Assembly (NCBI GenBank): GCA_964613155.1
Contig: CAZTHP010000005.1
Span: 1-54,408, forward strand
Source: TWA4 sp964613155
GTDB lineage: Bacteria; Bacillota; Clostridia; Lachnospirales; Lachnospiraceae
Length of the DNA stretch: 54,408 bases
Direction: 5' to 3'
Shown: in pieces, positions 43,205 to 50,802 of the stretch
Position numbering within the stretch: position 1 is the first letter of the stretch
Layout: each line of letters opens with the position of its first letter
The notes under the pieces: model-generated
The model's database searches: none
What the model was told of the DNA's origin: nothing
What the model saw: only the letters and a program-made list of their open reading frames with translations
Position numbers and translations under genes: made by a program

Positions 43205-43975
43205 CTAGGAACGATACAGCAATTTCTCACAGAGCGCAGCACCTTCCGCCCCTTTACTATTTAAAATCGTAACCGTTCCGCGTTTTTCTGAGGTATTTAA
43301 AATCTCATGCGCTTCCAGCTGACGTCTTACCTGTCTTCCTACGCCCATCGCACTGTCATACAAAATGACATCGCGTCCCACAACTTCCTGAATTGCTTTT
43401 TTGACAAACGGAAAATGGGTACATCCCAGCACAACGGCATCAATCTTTTCTTCCTGAAGCGGCGCAAACTGCTGCCGCAGATAATGAAGCAGCTGCGGAG
43501 AATAGATTTCCTGACGCTCAACAAAACGTACAATATCCGGGCAGGGCAGCGAAATAATCTTTGCCTGATCCTCATAACGCGCTCGCAGCTGCTGAAATTT
43601 TTCCTCTTTCAGCGTAAAAGGAGTCGCCATCACCACCACAGTCGAATTCTTCTGATGCAAAACTGCCGGTTTCAACGCCGGTTCCAGACCAATCATCGGA
43701 ATATCGGGATATTTTTCCCGTAATTCCTGAATCGCAGCCGCAGTAGCCGTATTACAAGCCACAACAACGGCCTTACAGCCCTGCTCCATCAAAATTTCCA
43801 CACCGTCCATTGTCAGCTTTCGAATTTCCTCTCTGCTCTTTTGCCCGTATGGAGCATTGGCAGAATCCCCAAAATATACAAAATTTTCATAAGGCAAAAA
43901 CTCGATCAAAGCTTTCAGCACGCTGATTCCGCCTACACCTGAGTCCATTACCCCCACTGGTTTTTCTATCATCAT
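43205..43975 (-). CDS. murI: glutamate racemase
   Basis: 256 residues. VGVMDSGVGGISVL near the N terminus, FGDSANAPYG, the first catalytic Cys in VVACNTATA (about 72-80) and the second in VLGCTHFPF (about 182-190). It makes D-glutamate for peptidoglycan. ATG 43975 (or 43972) follows AAAGGTGAG; the longer GTG form at 43984 is less likely. Confidence 0.95.
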   Translation of the reverse strand: MMIEKPVGVMDSGVGGISVLKALIEFLPYENFVYFGDSANAPYGQKSREEIRKLTMDGVEILMEQGCKAVVVACNTATAAAIQELREKYPDIPMIGLEPALKPAVLHQKNSTVVVMATPFTLKEEKFQQLRARYEDQAKIISLPCPDIVRFVERQEIYSPQLLHYLRQQFAPLQEEKIDAVVLGCTHFPFVKKAIQEVVGRDVILYDSAMGVGRQVRRQLEAHEILNTSEKRGTVTILNSKGAEGAALCEKLLYRS

Positions 43976-44254
43976 GTATCTCACCTTTTTGCAAATGACC
44001 CAACTCTCAAAGTATGAGCCTTACAAAATTAAATTTCTCAACTCAGCAAATGCCATTTCTCCCGCGCACAAACGCATGGAAATCCGGCGAAAATATTATA
44101 GAACAATTACCAGTACTTTTCAAGTCACAGCAAAGGAAATCCCGTTCTTCGTACAATCCCCTCCCTTGAGAAATCCCTTTTATGAGAAATCCCTTCTATT
44201 CTGCCCAGCTATCCTTACTCGTTCCTCTGATCAGTACAATCTTTGACTTATACA

Positions 44255-44360
44255 TAGCAATCTGAATCTGTTATCACTACCAGTCTGAACTAATACGAAA
44301 TAGCAGCCTGGATCCGTTATCACTATCCGCCTGGACAAATCAGAAATACCAACTCGGATG
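44255..44360. repeat. 46-bp tandem repeat upstream of hup, 2.3 copies
   Basis: Unit one 44255-44300 and unit two 44301-44346 share TAGCARYCTGRATCYGTTAT and a matching second half; a partial third follows. The remaining intergenic DNA (43976-44254) shows no gene. Confidence 0.85.
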
Positions 44361-44449
44361 TTTGAAACAAAACAGAAGTCTGCTGCCGATACTCACGCGG
44401 AAATTTCTTGAAAAAAAACACTGAAATGCGGCTGAAATGCAACAAATCC

Positions 44450-44478
44450 TTGACAAACATCTAATAAGAGTATATAAA
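44450..44478 (+). promoter_or_regulatory. sigma-A promoter for hup
   Basis: TTGACA (44450-44455), a 17-base spacer and TATAAA (44473-44478), pointing to hup. The leader would be about 130 nt. Confidence 0.8.
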
Positions 44479-44616
44479 GAAATAGCAGAATTGGTAACGA
44501 TTCATTCAAGCATGTTTTTTGAGCTTCCAACTGCATTTCAGGAACGAGAAATGCTTGCTGAACTGTTACAATAGATGAGTCTGACTACTATTAAAATCAT
44601 GAGGGAGTGTATATCC

Positions 44617-44892
44617 ATGAAAAAAGCAGAACTTATTGCAGCTATGGCTGCTAAAACAGGCATGAAGAAAACCGATGCACAGAAAGCATTAGACGCATTT
44701 ATGGAAGTTGTCGGCGAAGAACTGGCAGCTGGTGAAAAAGTACAGCTGACCGGATTTGGTACATTTGAAGTATCCGAAAGAGCTGCAAGAGAAGGAAGAA
44801 ACCCCCAGAGCGGTGAAACCATGATGATCGCTGCTTCCAAAGCTCCGAAATTCAAAGCAGGTAAAGTATTAAAAGACAAAGTAAACGCTTAA
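44617..44892 (+). CDS. hup: HU family DNA-binding protein
   Basis: 91 residues, standard HU size. MKKAELIAAMAAKTGMKKTD at the N terminus, the LTGFGTFEVSERAAREGRNP arm region and KAPKFKAGKVLKDKV at the C terminus. It is the nucleoid protein that bends and compacts DNA. I use ATG 44617, with GAGGGAG nine bases upstream, not the upstream ATG at 44599. It heads the hup-rqcP-yabP-yabQ-divIC cluster, a conserved Firmicutes order. Confidence 0.97.
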   Translation: MKKAELIAAMAAKTGMKKTDAQKALDAFMEVVGEELAAGEKVQLTGFGTFEVSERAAREGRNPQSGETMMIAASKAPKFKAGKVLKDKVNA

Positions 44893-44935
44893 TCACGTTT
44901 GAACCTGCTTGCCGAACAGACAGGTATGAAATTTT

Positions 44936-45175
44936 ATGAGACTTGACAAGTATTTAAAAGTATCCCGTCTGATCAAAAGACGGTCAGTCGCCAATGAAGC
45001 CTGTGATGCAGGTCGTATCATTGTAAATGGAAAGACCGAAAAAGCCTCTTACAATGTGAAAATTGGTGATGAATTAGAAATCCTTTTTGGAACACGTTCC
45101 GTAAAGGTCCGTATTCTGAATGTTCAGGATACCGTTAAAAAAGAAGAAGCAGCCGATTTGTACGAATATATTTGA
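44936..45175 (+). CDS. rqcP: S4-domain RNA-binding protein RqcP (YabO)
   Basis: 79 residues, almost entirely one S4 domain (MRLDKYLKVSRLIKRRSVAN, GRIIVNGK). In Bacillus YabO/RqcP works with RqcH on stalled 50S subunits to add Ala tails; the position after hup and before yabP is conserved. The last codons TACGAATATATTTGA form the first unit of a 21-bp tandem repeat that runs downstream. Confidence 0.93.
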   Translation: MRLDKYLKVSRLIKRRSVANEACDAGRIIVNGKTEKASYNVKIGDELEILFGTRSVKVRILNVQDTVKKEEAADLYEYI

Positions 45176-45244
45176 TTTCGTTCTGAATATATTTGATTTA
45201 TTTACGGATATATTTAATCTATTTACGAATATGTTTGATTCTTT
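45161..45244. repeat. 21-bp tandem repeat starting in the rqcP stop region, 4 copies
   Basis: Units 45161-45181 (contains the last four codons and TGA of rqcP), 45182-45202, 45203-45223 and 45224-45244, all of the form TACGAATATATTTGATTTATT. The repeats are clear by eye and in register with the stop codon. Confidence 0.92.
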
Positions 45245-45268
45245 TTAGAAAGCAATCGGAAGATTCTA

Positions 45269-45297
45269 GTATAACTCCTGCCTACGATTCATACAAT
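45269..45297 (+). promoter_or_regulatory. sigma-E type promoter for yabP-yabQ
   Basis: GTATAAC (45269-45275), a 14-base spacer and CATACAAT (45290-45297), matching the mother-cell sigma-E consensus. In Bacillus yabP-yabQ belong to the sigma-E regulon. The -35 overlaps the 5' arm and the -10 lies in the loop of a terminator-like hairpin. Confidence 0.75.
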
Positions 45298-45325
45298 AAG
45301 ATGAAGACTAGGGCAGGAGTTTTTT
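45273..45325 (+). terminator. terminator-like hairpin covering the yabP ribosome binding site
   Basis: AACTCCTGCC (45273-45282) pairs perfectly with GGCAGGAGTT (45312-45321), loop 29 nt, followed by a T run (to 45325). The 3' arm contains the yabP ribosome binding site GCAGGAG and yabP starts at 45328. Transcripts from hup-rqcP would fold it; transcripts from the sigma-E promoter (start expected near 45304) lack the 5' arm. Confidence 0.65.
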
Positions 45326-45327
45326 CT

Positions 45328-45696
45328 ATGGCAGATTTTTCCAAAACCGACGATTCAAAAAAGAATTTTTATTCTACAAATATAGGTAATTTAAATTCAG
45401 GCTTTTCCAAATCAGATTCCACAAGCCCCCGGCACCATGGCCACCGAATTTCCATGGCAGATCGCGCCTGGATGCAGATCAGCGGTGTATTAGAGGTAAT
45501 ATCCTTTGATCCGGAGGAAATTGTGCTGGACACCGAAGAAGGTCGGATGCAGATTAAAGGAACGAATCTGCAGGTCAAACAGCTGGCAATTGAATCTGGT
45601 GAACTGGAGATCGAGGGGCGTCCCAATAGTATTTCCTATACAGAAGTGAAAAAACCGGTTACAACGGCTTCTGTTTTCTCCCGAATTTTCCGCTGA
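45328..45696 (+). CDS. yabP: sporulation protein YabP
   Basis: 122 residues. The conserved YabP domain runs from about residue 43 (RISMADRAWMQISGVLEVIS) to 105, preceded by about 40 polar, probably disordered residues. YabP is needed for spore cortex formation and localises to the forespore surface. ATG 45328 follows GCAGGAG by eight bases; the longer upstream frame to 45193 runs through the rqcP repeat and is rejected. Its stop overlaps the yabQ start (TGATG). Confidence 0.93.
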   Translation: MADFSKTDDSKKNFYSTNIGNLNSGFSKSDSTSPRHHGHRISMADRAWMQISGVLEVISFDPEEIVLDTEEGRMQIKGTNLQVKQLAIESGELEIEGRPNSISYTEVKKPVTTASVFSRIFR

Positions 45697-46040
45697 TGGC
45701 TTCTTTCATTTATTCACAAGGAATCGCATTTCTGGCATTTTTTCTGCTAGGAATCGGAATCGCTGCCCTGTTTGACCTGTTTCGGATGATCCGGCGCATC
45801 TTCCCGCACCATTCTCTGGCCGTTAAACTGGAAGATTTCTGCTTTTGCATGCTTTCCGGCATCGCAATCGGAATCGCCTTATTTTATTTCCAAACCGGCA
45901 AACTCCGTATTTTTCTGCCAATTTCTATTTTTTCAGGAATCGCACTTTGGAATATCAGCTTGGGACGATTCATCATGGGACCGTTTTTACAGCTTCTCAT
46001 CCGAATCCGAAACAAGCTATCCCATTTGCGAAAAAGCTAA
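45696..46040 (+). CDS. yabQ: spore cortex biosynthesis protein YabQ
   Basis: 114 residues with three to four membrane segments (QGIAFLAFFLLGIGIAALFDLFR read as the first two thirds of the N-terminal span and the LFRMIRRIFPH junction). YabQ is a mother-cell membrane protein required for cortex assembly. It starts at an ATG overlapping the yabP stop, so the pair is translationally coupled. A 39-bp tandem repeat begins 12 bases after its stop. Confidence 0.88.
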   Translation: MASFIYSQGIAFLAFFLLGIGIAALFDLFRMIRRIFPHHSLAVKLEDFCFCMLSGIAIGIALFYFQTGKLRIFLPISIFSGIALWNISLGRFIMGPFLQLLIRIRNKLSHLRKS

Positions 46041-46052
46041 TTCCATCCAAAA

Positions 46053-46248
46053 GACGATTGCAAAAGCAACTGTTACAAAGATTCATAAAATAGATTTGGA
46101 AAAACAACTGCTTACAAAGATTTACAAAGCTGATTTGGAAAAATAACTGCTTACAAAGATTCACAAAGCTGATTTAGAAAAAAAACTGTTACAAAGATTC
46201 ACAAAATGGATTAAAAAAACAACTGCTTAAAAAGATTTGTGAAAAATC
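46053..46248. repeat. 39-bp tandem repeat after yabQ, 5 copies
   Basis: Units near 46053, 46093, 46132, 46171 and 46209, with cores GATTTGGAAAAACAACTGC and TTACAAAGATTCACAAAGC. The two central copies are nearly identical. The end of yabQ (TTTGCGAAAAAGCTAATTCC) may be a diverged first copy. The rest of the gap to divIC (46249-46377) shows no gene. Confidence 0.88.
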
Positions 46249-46377
46249 GATTCTGAAAAATCAGCTTGAAAAATCAGAAAATATGCACTACACTAAAGGC
46301 AGACAACTTACAGACCGGAAACAACTGGCAATCACGCCATCTTCCAGCGTTTCCGCTAAGAAAGGTAGGCAAGCTTA

Positions 46378-46716
46378 ATGGAAAAAAGCAGCAAAACCCC
46401 TTATAGAAGCTATGCGCGCAGACCTTCCGCAAAAATGCAGAAAAAACGAATGCGCCGTACGTTCGCTGGCATTGCTCTGATCATAGTCCTCGCTGCTGGA
46501 ATCATGGGATTTCAAACAATTCGACTGAATCAGCAAAAAGCAGCTTATCTGTCGCAGGCAGCACAGCTGCAGTCGGATATTGAAGATGAAGAAGCACGGC
46601 AGAAGGAATTGCTCAAGAAGAAGATTGAAGTCAACTCCGATGCTTATATCGAATCCGAAGCACGGAAGCGACTTGGATTAATTCATGAAGACGAACTGCT
46701 TCTCAAACGGAAATAA
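46378..46716 (+). CDS. divIC: septum formation initiator, DivIC/FtsB type
   Basis: 112 residues: a basic cytoplasmic N terminus (1-27), one membrane span (about 28-48), a coiled coil (about 50-82; KAAYLSQAAQLQSDIEDEEA) and the typical end ESEARKRLGLIHEDELL. It belongs to the divisome FtsL-DivIC-DivIB complex. The position after yabQ is conserved. AAAGGTAGG precedes the start. Confidence 0.92.
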   Translation: MEKSSKTPYRSYARRPSAKMQKKRMRRTFAGIALIIVLAAGIMGFQTIRLNQQKAAYLSQAAQLQSDIEDEEARQKELLKKKIEVNSDAYIESEARKRLGLIHEDELLLKRK

Positions 46717-46803
46717 ATGCTATAGAACATCATCACCAATCAGGTTTTTTATTGCTGATCAGGAATCTTATCGCTGATCCAAAACCTCATCACGATTATT
46801 TCG

Positions 46804-46869
46804 AAAGGAGTCACAGGGTTTTTGCCGTATCAAAAGCATCCGGCTTTCTCCACCTTGTGAAAAAATGCT
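46804..46869 (+). promoter_or_regulatory. Shine-Dalgarno - hairpin - start codon module before DUF1292 gene
   Basis: AAAGGAG (46804-46810) is followed at once by TCACAGGG (46811-46818), pairing with CCTTGTGA (46853-46860; one G.U), with an inner GCCG/CGGC helix; then AAAAATGCT and the ATG at 46870. Linear spacing is about 60 nt; with the hairpin folded the effective spacing is 9 nt. Confidence 0.55.
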
Positions 46870-47178
46870 ATGAAAAATGAACTGGATATTTTTGAAACAG
46901 AAGATGCTGACGATATTATCATTTTAAATGATGAAGACGGAAAAGAATGTCGTTTCCAATTTCTGGATATCATTGATTACAAAGGACGCGAATTTATCGT
47001 CCTGCTTTCAGAAGAAGAAGCTGCCAAAGAAGAAAGCGACGTCGATATTCTGGAAGTCGTACCCGCAGCGGATAATCCGGAACTGGAAAGCTATCTTCCG
47101 ATCGACGATGACGCTGTGATCGAAGCAGTTTTCGAAATTTTTGCAGCGAATAACAAAGATACACTGGATTTTTGTTAG
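46870..47178 (+). CDS. DUF1292 (YrzB-like) protein
   Basis: 102 residues, very acidic. The conserved part is IIILNDEDGKECRFQFLDII followed by YKGREFIVLL (about 17-50) and the C-terminal DDAVIEAVFEIF. DUF1292 proteins are common in Firmicutes, usually beside the RuvX/YrzL genes, and have no known function. Here it stands alone after divIC. The unusual leader has the ribosome binding site separated from the start by a hairpin. Confidence 0.88.
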   Translation: MKNELDIFETEDADDIIILNDEDGKECRFQFLDIIDYKGREFIVLLSEEEAAKEESDVDILEVVPAADNPELESYLPIDDDAVIEAVFEIFAANNKDTLDFC

Positions 47179-47199
47179 AAGATTTATTTTAAATGGCAC

Positions 47200-47247
47200 A
47201 AAACCTGTGGAGACCACTTGTACAAACAGACGGTATCCACAGGTTTT
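47200..47247 (+). terminator. terminator between DUF1292 and DUF362 genes
   Basis: AAAACCTGTGGA (47200-47211) pairs with TCCACAGGTTTT (47236-47247), 12 bp, followed by C-T-C. A/T flanks on both sides allow use from both convergent genes. Confidence 0.85.
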
Positions 47248-47318
47248 CTCATTATCCTTTCTTTTCTATTTACCAGTTACATTCTCTACTATTTATTTTT
47301 TACTCTATTTTTTTATTT

Positions 47319-48527
47319 TCACTCCGTCTCGATACAGATTGTTTTCAAAAAATCATACATTTCCTGCTCAGTCGGGGGACATCCTGGTAAATGCCGCTCA
47401 AAATGGCGGGTGCAATTGCCAACGCCCAGTTTCCCTTTTTTCCCACGATATCCCTGTCCAATACAGATTTTTTCTTTCAAATTTCCCAAAAGCCCTTCTT
47501 CCTGCAGCTGGTTCAGTGCCGGAATCAGATAGCCATAACAAGCACTGCACGACTCTACTTCTTCTGCCAATTCCGCCAACTGCAATGCTTTTCCAGCACT
47601 CGATAGATCAATCGGATGAATCGGCGCATTCAATTCGCGAATCTGTGCCTTCGAAACATCAGCACAGCCACATCCGCATGCTTGTGCATAACCAATATAG
47701 GGCACTTCTTTTACCGGAATATTCAAAAGCCCACAACAAAATGCATCACAAAGCACCGGATCTGCCGCTGCGATCAAACGATCCTGCTGCACCGGGTTTC
47801 CGCCGTCTTCAAAACTCAAATCACCGCAAATGCTGTCCACTAAAATAAAGTCCTGGTGAATCCCAGCTGAAAGGTGCCCAATCGGCTCATGCAGCCCCAT
47901 ACGGTGAAATGCTCGTTTCTGAGAATCCGGCAGTAATCCTTTCATATTTTTCAAGGCACAAGTCATCCTCGTCTGGCAATGACCTTTTAAAACAGGAATA
48001 TTGATCAAAAAATCTACTTCCAACGGCGGCTCACACACCGTTAATGACAGACCCGCACAATCCATTTTCACTGTTTGAGCTTTTTTCATATCCAAAAGTT
48101 CTATCCCATAACGTTCTTCTAAATCATAATAACCACATACTTGGAATGAATCCTCTGTTCGATCGCCCACCCAAGAGCTTTCCATCACTGCGATTTTTTC
48201 ATACCCCAGTTTTTTCAAATAGCAAATAACCCCTTCCGTCACCTGCGGATGCGTCGTACCTCCATCTTCTGCCGGCACAGGTGCTACCAGATTCGGTTTG
48301 ATTCCAATTCGAACCTGTCTGCGAAATTGCACTAGATCCTCCGTTCCCCAGAGCGAATTTTCCTCTCGACAATCATTCCCGGCATTTTCCTGCAATTGCC
48401 TCTGCTGTAAATACTTCTGTCGACAATGCTCTTGGATTCTCTCATCTAAATCTGCCGCTTCTAAAAGCTTCTCCGTCATCTCTTTATAAGCAGTCCCATA
48501 AATCAAAAGAATTTCCGTATCTTTCAT
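47319..48527 (-). CDS. DUF362 protein with C-terminal cysteine motifs
   Basis: 402 residues. The DUF362 core (about 70-270) has IGIKPNLVAP, MESSWVGDRT, FLINIPVLKGHCQTRMTCALKNMKG and ILVDSICGD. C-terminal to it are Cys-rich segments: CGCGCADVS, ESCSACYGYLIPAL and LGVGNCTRHFERHLPGCPP, which look like iron-sulfur ligands. DUF362 proteins are thought to bind iron-sulfur clusters, sometimes as fused ferredoxins; no reaction is known. It stands alone on its strand. Confidence 0.82.
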   Translation of the reverse strand: MKDTEILLIYGTAYKEMTEKLLEAADLDERIQEHCRQKYLQQRQLQENAGNDCREENSLWGTEDLVQFRRQVRIGIKPNLVAPVPAEDGGTTHPQVTEGVICYLKKLGYEKIAVMESSWVGDRTEDSFQVCGYYDLEERYGIELLDMKKAQTVKMDCAGLSLTVCEPPLEVDFLINIPVLKGHCQTRMTCALKNMKGLLPDSQKRAFHRMGLHEPIGHLSAGIHQDFILVDSICGDLSFEDGGNPVQQDRLIAAADPVLCDAFCCGLLNIPVKEVPYIGYAQACGCGCADVSKAQIRELNAPIHPIDLSSAGKALQLAELAEEVESCSACYGYLIPALNQLQEEGLLGNLKEKICIGQGYRGKKGKLGVGNCTRHFERHLPGCPPTEQEMYDFLKTICIETE

Positions 48528-48825
48528 CCCTTTTTATATCCCTCTCTTTCTTTCCGAAAGCAATCTCCCACTCCCATTTTTCAAGACTCCCGATTGTTTT
48601 CTTTCCGTTTTTTTCACGGATTTCACGTGAAATTTTCAAAAAGAGTAATGACTTTTTCGAAAAATCATGTTACTCTATCTTACTATAAAAGCATCGAATC
48701 ATTTGATGTCCGTTTCTGTTCAACGTTTCTGTTCAATAGGATGTCGGGGAAATACTCCCCACTATGATACAAAAGTGTAACAGTTCAAACGCCAAATGGC
48801 AAGTTCGAAAAGGAAGGATAATTTT

Positions 48826-49614
48826 ATGAGAAGACCCAATAAAAATAAAATTTTAAGTTTTGACCTCGATATGACTTTAATCGATGACCGCACCAACAAA
48901 ATTCCTCAAAGCGCACTGGATGCAATTGCAAAAGTGCGGGAAGATTATTATATTGTAATCGCAACTGGACGCGACCTGACGCTGGATGTAAATCAATTTG
49001 TTTTAGAACAAGTTCAGCCAGATGCCTGGATCCATAACAACGGAACGCAGGTTCACATTGAAGGAACCTGCGTCTATTTCCGTAAATTTGACAAAATGTT
49101 GATGAAACGTCTGCTGGAATTTGGCCAGAAAAATCAGATCTGCATCTGTGCAAACATCGATAATATTGAATACGCTACCGTTTCCGAACCCCTGGAGCCC
49201 ATTCTGCATATTCTCTGTCCGGGAAATCCGATTTCATTGGATGTATGGAAATTGCTGGATTCCCCCGTACAGACACTGGGACTGGCCGGAACCGATCAGG
49301 ATGCGCATATCCTGCGCGAAGCATTTCCCGAAGTAAAAGTCACCCCCGTCATCCCCGATACCTGGTGCGATATTATGGAACCCGAAGTTTCCAAAGTATT
49401 AGGTATGCAAAAAGTCCTGGAACACTACGGTTTTACGATGGAACAGGTGATCGCGTTCGGTGACAGTATGAACGACTATGAACTCCTTTCCAGCGCCGGT
49501 TATTCCGTTGCTATGGGAAATGCAGCCGATGAATTAAAGAAAATCGCTGATTTCGTAACCGATGACATCGACCGGGACGGAATCGCTAAAGCATTAGATA
49601 AAATTTGTCTCTAA
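48826..49614 (+). CDS. HAD-superfamily Cof-type phosphatase
   Basis: 262 residues. Motif I is SFDLDMTLID (Asp nucleophile about residue 11), motif II the ATGRD segment, and motifs III/IV QVIAFGDSMNDYELL (about 210-224). The C2-type cap lies between. Cof-like enzymes dephosphorylate sugar phosphates, nucleotides or FMN/PLP; specificity is not predictable. The ATG at 48826 has AGGAAGGA seven bases upstream. A strong terminator follows. Confidence 0.92.
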   Translation: MRRPNKNKILSFDLDMTLIDDRTNKIPQSALDAIAKVREDYYIVIATGRDLTLDVNQFVLEQVQPDAWIHNNGTQVHIEGTCVYFRKFDKMLMKRLLEFGQKNQICICANIDNIEYATVSEPLEPILHILCPGNPISLDVWKLLDSPVQTLGLAGTDQDAHILREAFPEVKVTPVIPDTWCDIMEPEVSKVLGMQKVLEHYGFTMEQVIAFGDSMNDYELLSSAGYSVAMGNAADELKKIADFVTDDIDRDGIAKALDKICL

Positions 49615-49660
49615 ATAAACAAAACATATTTCTGAAATCAAGCTGACAAATTTTAGTTCC

Positions 49661-49715
49661 AAAAAGGGTTGAGCCACAGTCTGTAACGCCACACAGACTG
49701 CTGTCAACCCTTTTT
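49661..49715 (+). terminator. strong terminator after the HAD gene
   Basis: AAAAAGGGTTGA (49661-49672) pairs with TCAACCCTTTTT (49704-49715), with an inner CAGTCTG/CAGACTG helix. Works on either strand and separates two convergent genes. Confidence 0.92.
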
Positions 49716-49718
49716 CAT

Positions 49719-49922
49719 CCTAGGCTTAATTTTCATCCCAGGCTTAATTTTCATTCCTGACCGAATCTCTATCCTAGGCTTAATCTTCATTCCTGACCGA
49801 ATCTCCATCCTAGGCTCTTAATCCTCATTCCTGACCGAATCTCCATCCCAGGCTTAATCTTCATTCCTGACTGAATCGAGAATCCATCCATTTTTCGGGC
49901 TTAATCTTCTCGTTCCTGCTCC
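49719..49922. repeat. 36-bp tandem repeat growing from the stop codon of the PepSY lipoprotein gene
   Basis: On the minus strand the gene end CAGGAACGAGAAGATTAAGCC is followed by units with CAGGAATGAAGATTAAGCC: a degenerate 47-bp copy, three 36-38-bp copies and two 18-bp half copies, up to the terminator. The stop codon TAA is part of every unit. Confidence 0.9.
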
Positions 49923-50692
49923 CATTCTAGAATCACGCCGCTCTTGGCATCTAGTTCAAAATCGTATTCGATTCCTTTATGAACAAGAGACCCCTCGTAA
50001 ACAGCTGCTCCATCCTCATAATCGAGATGCAGGCGAATCTCTTGTTCCGATGCACCAGGGACTTTTTTCAAAATCAGCTGTTTCACATCCTCTTTGGAAA
50101 GACGTTCCCCCTTGTCACTGGAATCTGTTTTTTTCGAAAAATAAAAATCTTCTTCAATTTCCATATCCCGATTCAAAATTTTACCGGTTTCTGCGTGGAT
50201 TTCATAATCATATTCCTGGTTTCCTGCATAAAATTCCACTTCATATTCCCAAATTCCATCGTCTTTTTCCAATTTCACCCGAATATCTGCAATGTCTTTT
50301 TCTTTCACACCGGCATCTTTTCGCGCAATTTCACGCGCTTCTGCTTCTGAAATAAAACTTTTGCCTGAAAGAGCTTCCTTCGACTTAATTTCTTCCGCCG
50401 CTTTTGTCTCTTTTGCTTTATTGCTCTGTGTTGCTGCTTGTGTCTCTTTTATTTTATTGCTCTGTGTTGCTGCCTTCGTTTCGCTTCCTTTGATTTCAGC
50501 TTTTTTCTCCTCCGACTCATTTCCCTGGGTTTCTGCTTCAGAATCCTTCGGAATTACGCCAGAAACACTTTCCTGCCCTCCAAGCGCTGCACTTTGATTT
50601 CCAACCTCGCTTGTTTCCGTCGCACTTCCGCATCCCACTAACAACATTACCAGAAAAACAAATCCCAACATTCGAATTCTACGTTTCTTCAT
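49901..50692 (-). CDS. PepSY-domain lipoprotein
   Basis: 263 residues. A lipoprotein signal with lipobox LLVGC is followed by a low-complexity Lys/Glu/Thr/Gln region (about 35-110) and two PepSY domains (about 115-180, AREIARKDAGVKEKDIADIR and YEVEFYAGNQEYDYEIHAE; about 195-263, VKQLILKKVPGASEQEIRLH and YEFDLDAKSG-like end). PepSY domains inhibit or sense peptidases and cell-wall processes. It is the third gene of the regulator-kinase operon, so it may feed back on that kinase (inference). Confidence 0.88.
   Translation of the reverse strand: MKKRRIRMLGFVFLVMLLVGCGSATETSEVGNQSAALGGQESVSGVIPKDSEAETQGNESEEKKAEIKGSETKAATQSNKIKETQAATQSNKAKETKAAEEIKSKEALSGKSFISEAEAREIARKDAGVKEKDIADIRVKLEKDDGIWEYEVEFYAGNQEYDYEIHAETGKILNRDMEIEEDFYFSKKTDSSDKGERLSKEDVKQLILKKVPGASEQEIRLHLDYEDGAAVYEGSLVHKGIEYDFELDAKSGVILEWEQERED
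50400..50507. repeat. 36-bp in-frame repeat in the PepSY lipoprotein linker, 2-3 copies
   Basis: Units 50400-50435 and 50436-50471 differ at few bases, with a diverged third. They encode a 12-residue unit of the form NKIKETQAATQS in the linker between lipid anchor and PepSY domains. Confidence 0.9.
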
Positions 50693-50802
50693 ACAAAACC
50701 CTCCATTTCTTAATTAATCTTGATGACTGTTTGTTTTTGATGATCTTATTGTAGAATGCGATGATTAAATACAGATTAAACTAGAAATTTTTTCAGCTTC
50801 TT

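Noticed and set aside
45193..45327. longer yabP start
   Set aside because: The upstream frame reads the rqcP-derived 21-bp repeat (YLRIYL-type peptide) and the promoter/terminator; ATG 45328 has the ribosome binding site.
47141..47848. 235-codon plus-strand ORF
   Set aside because: It is antisense to the DUF362 gene and crosses the terminator; its translation has no protein-like character.
50292..50597. hydrophobic plus-strand ORF opposite the PepSY lipoprotein
   Set aside because: A shadow of the Lys/Glu-rich repeat region on the other strand.
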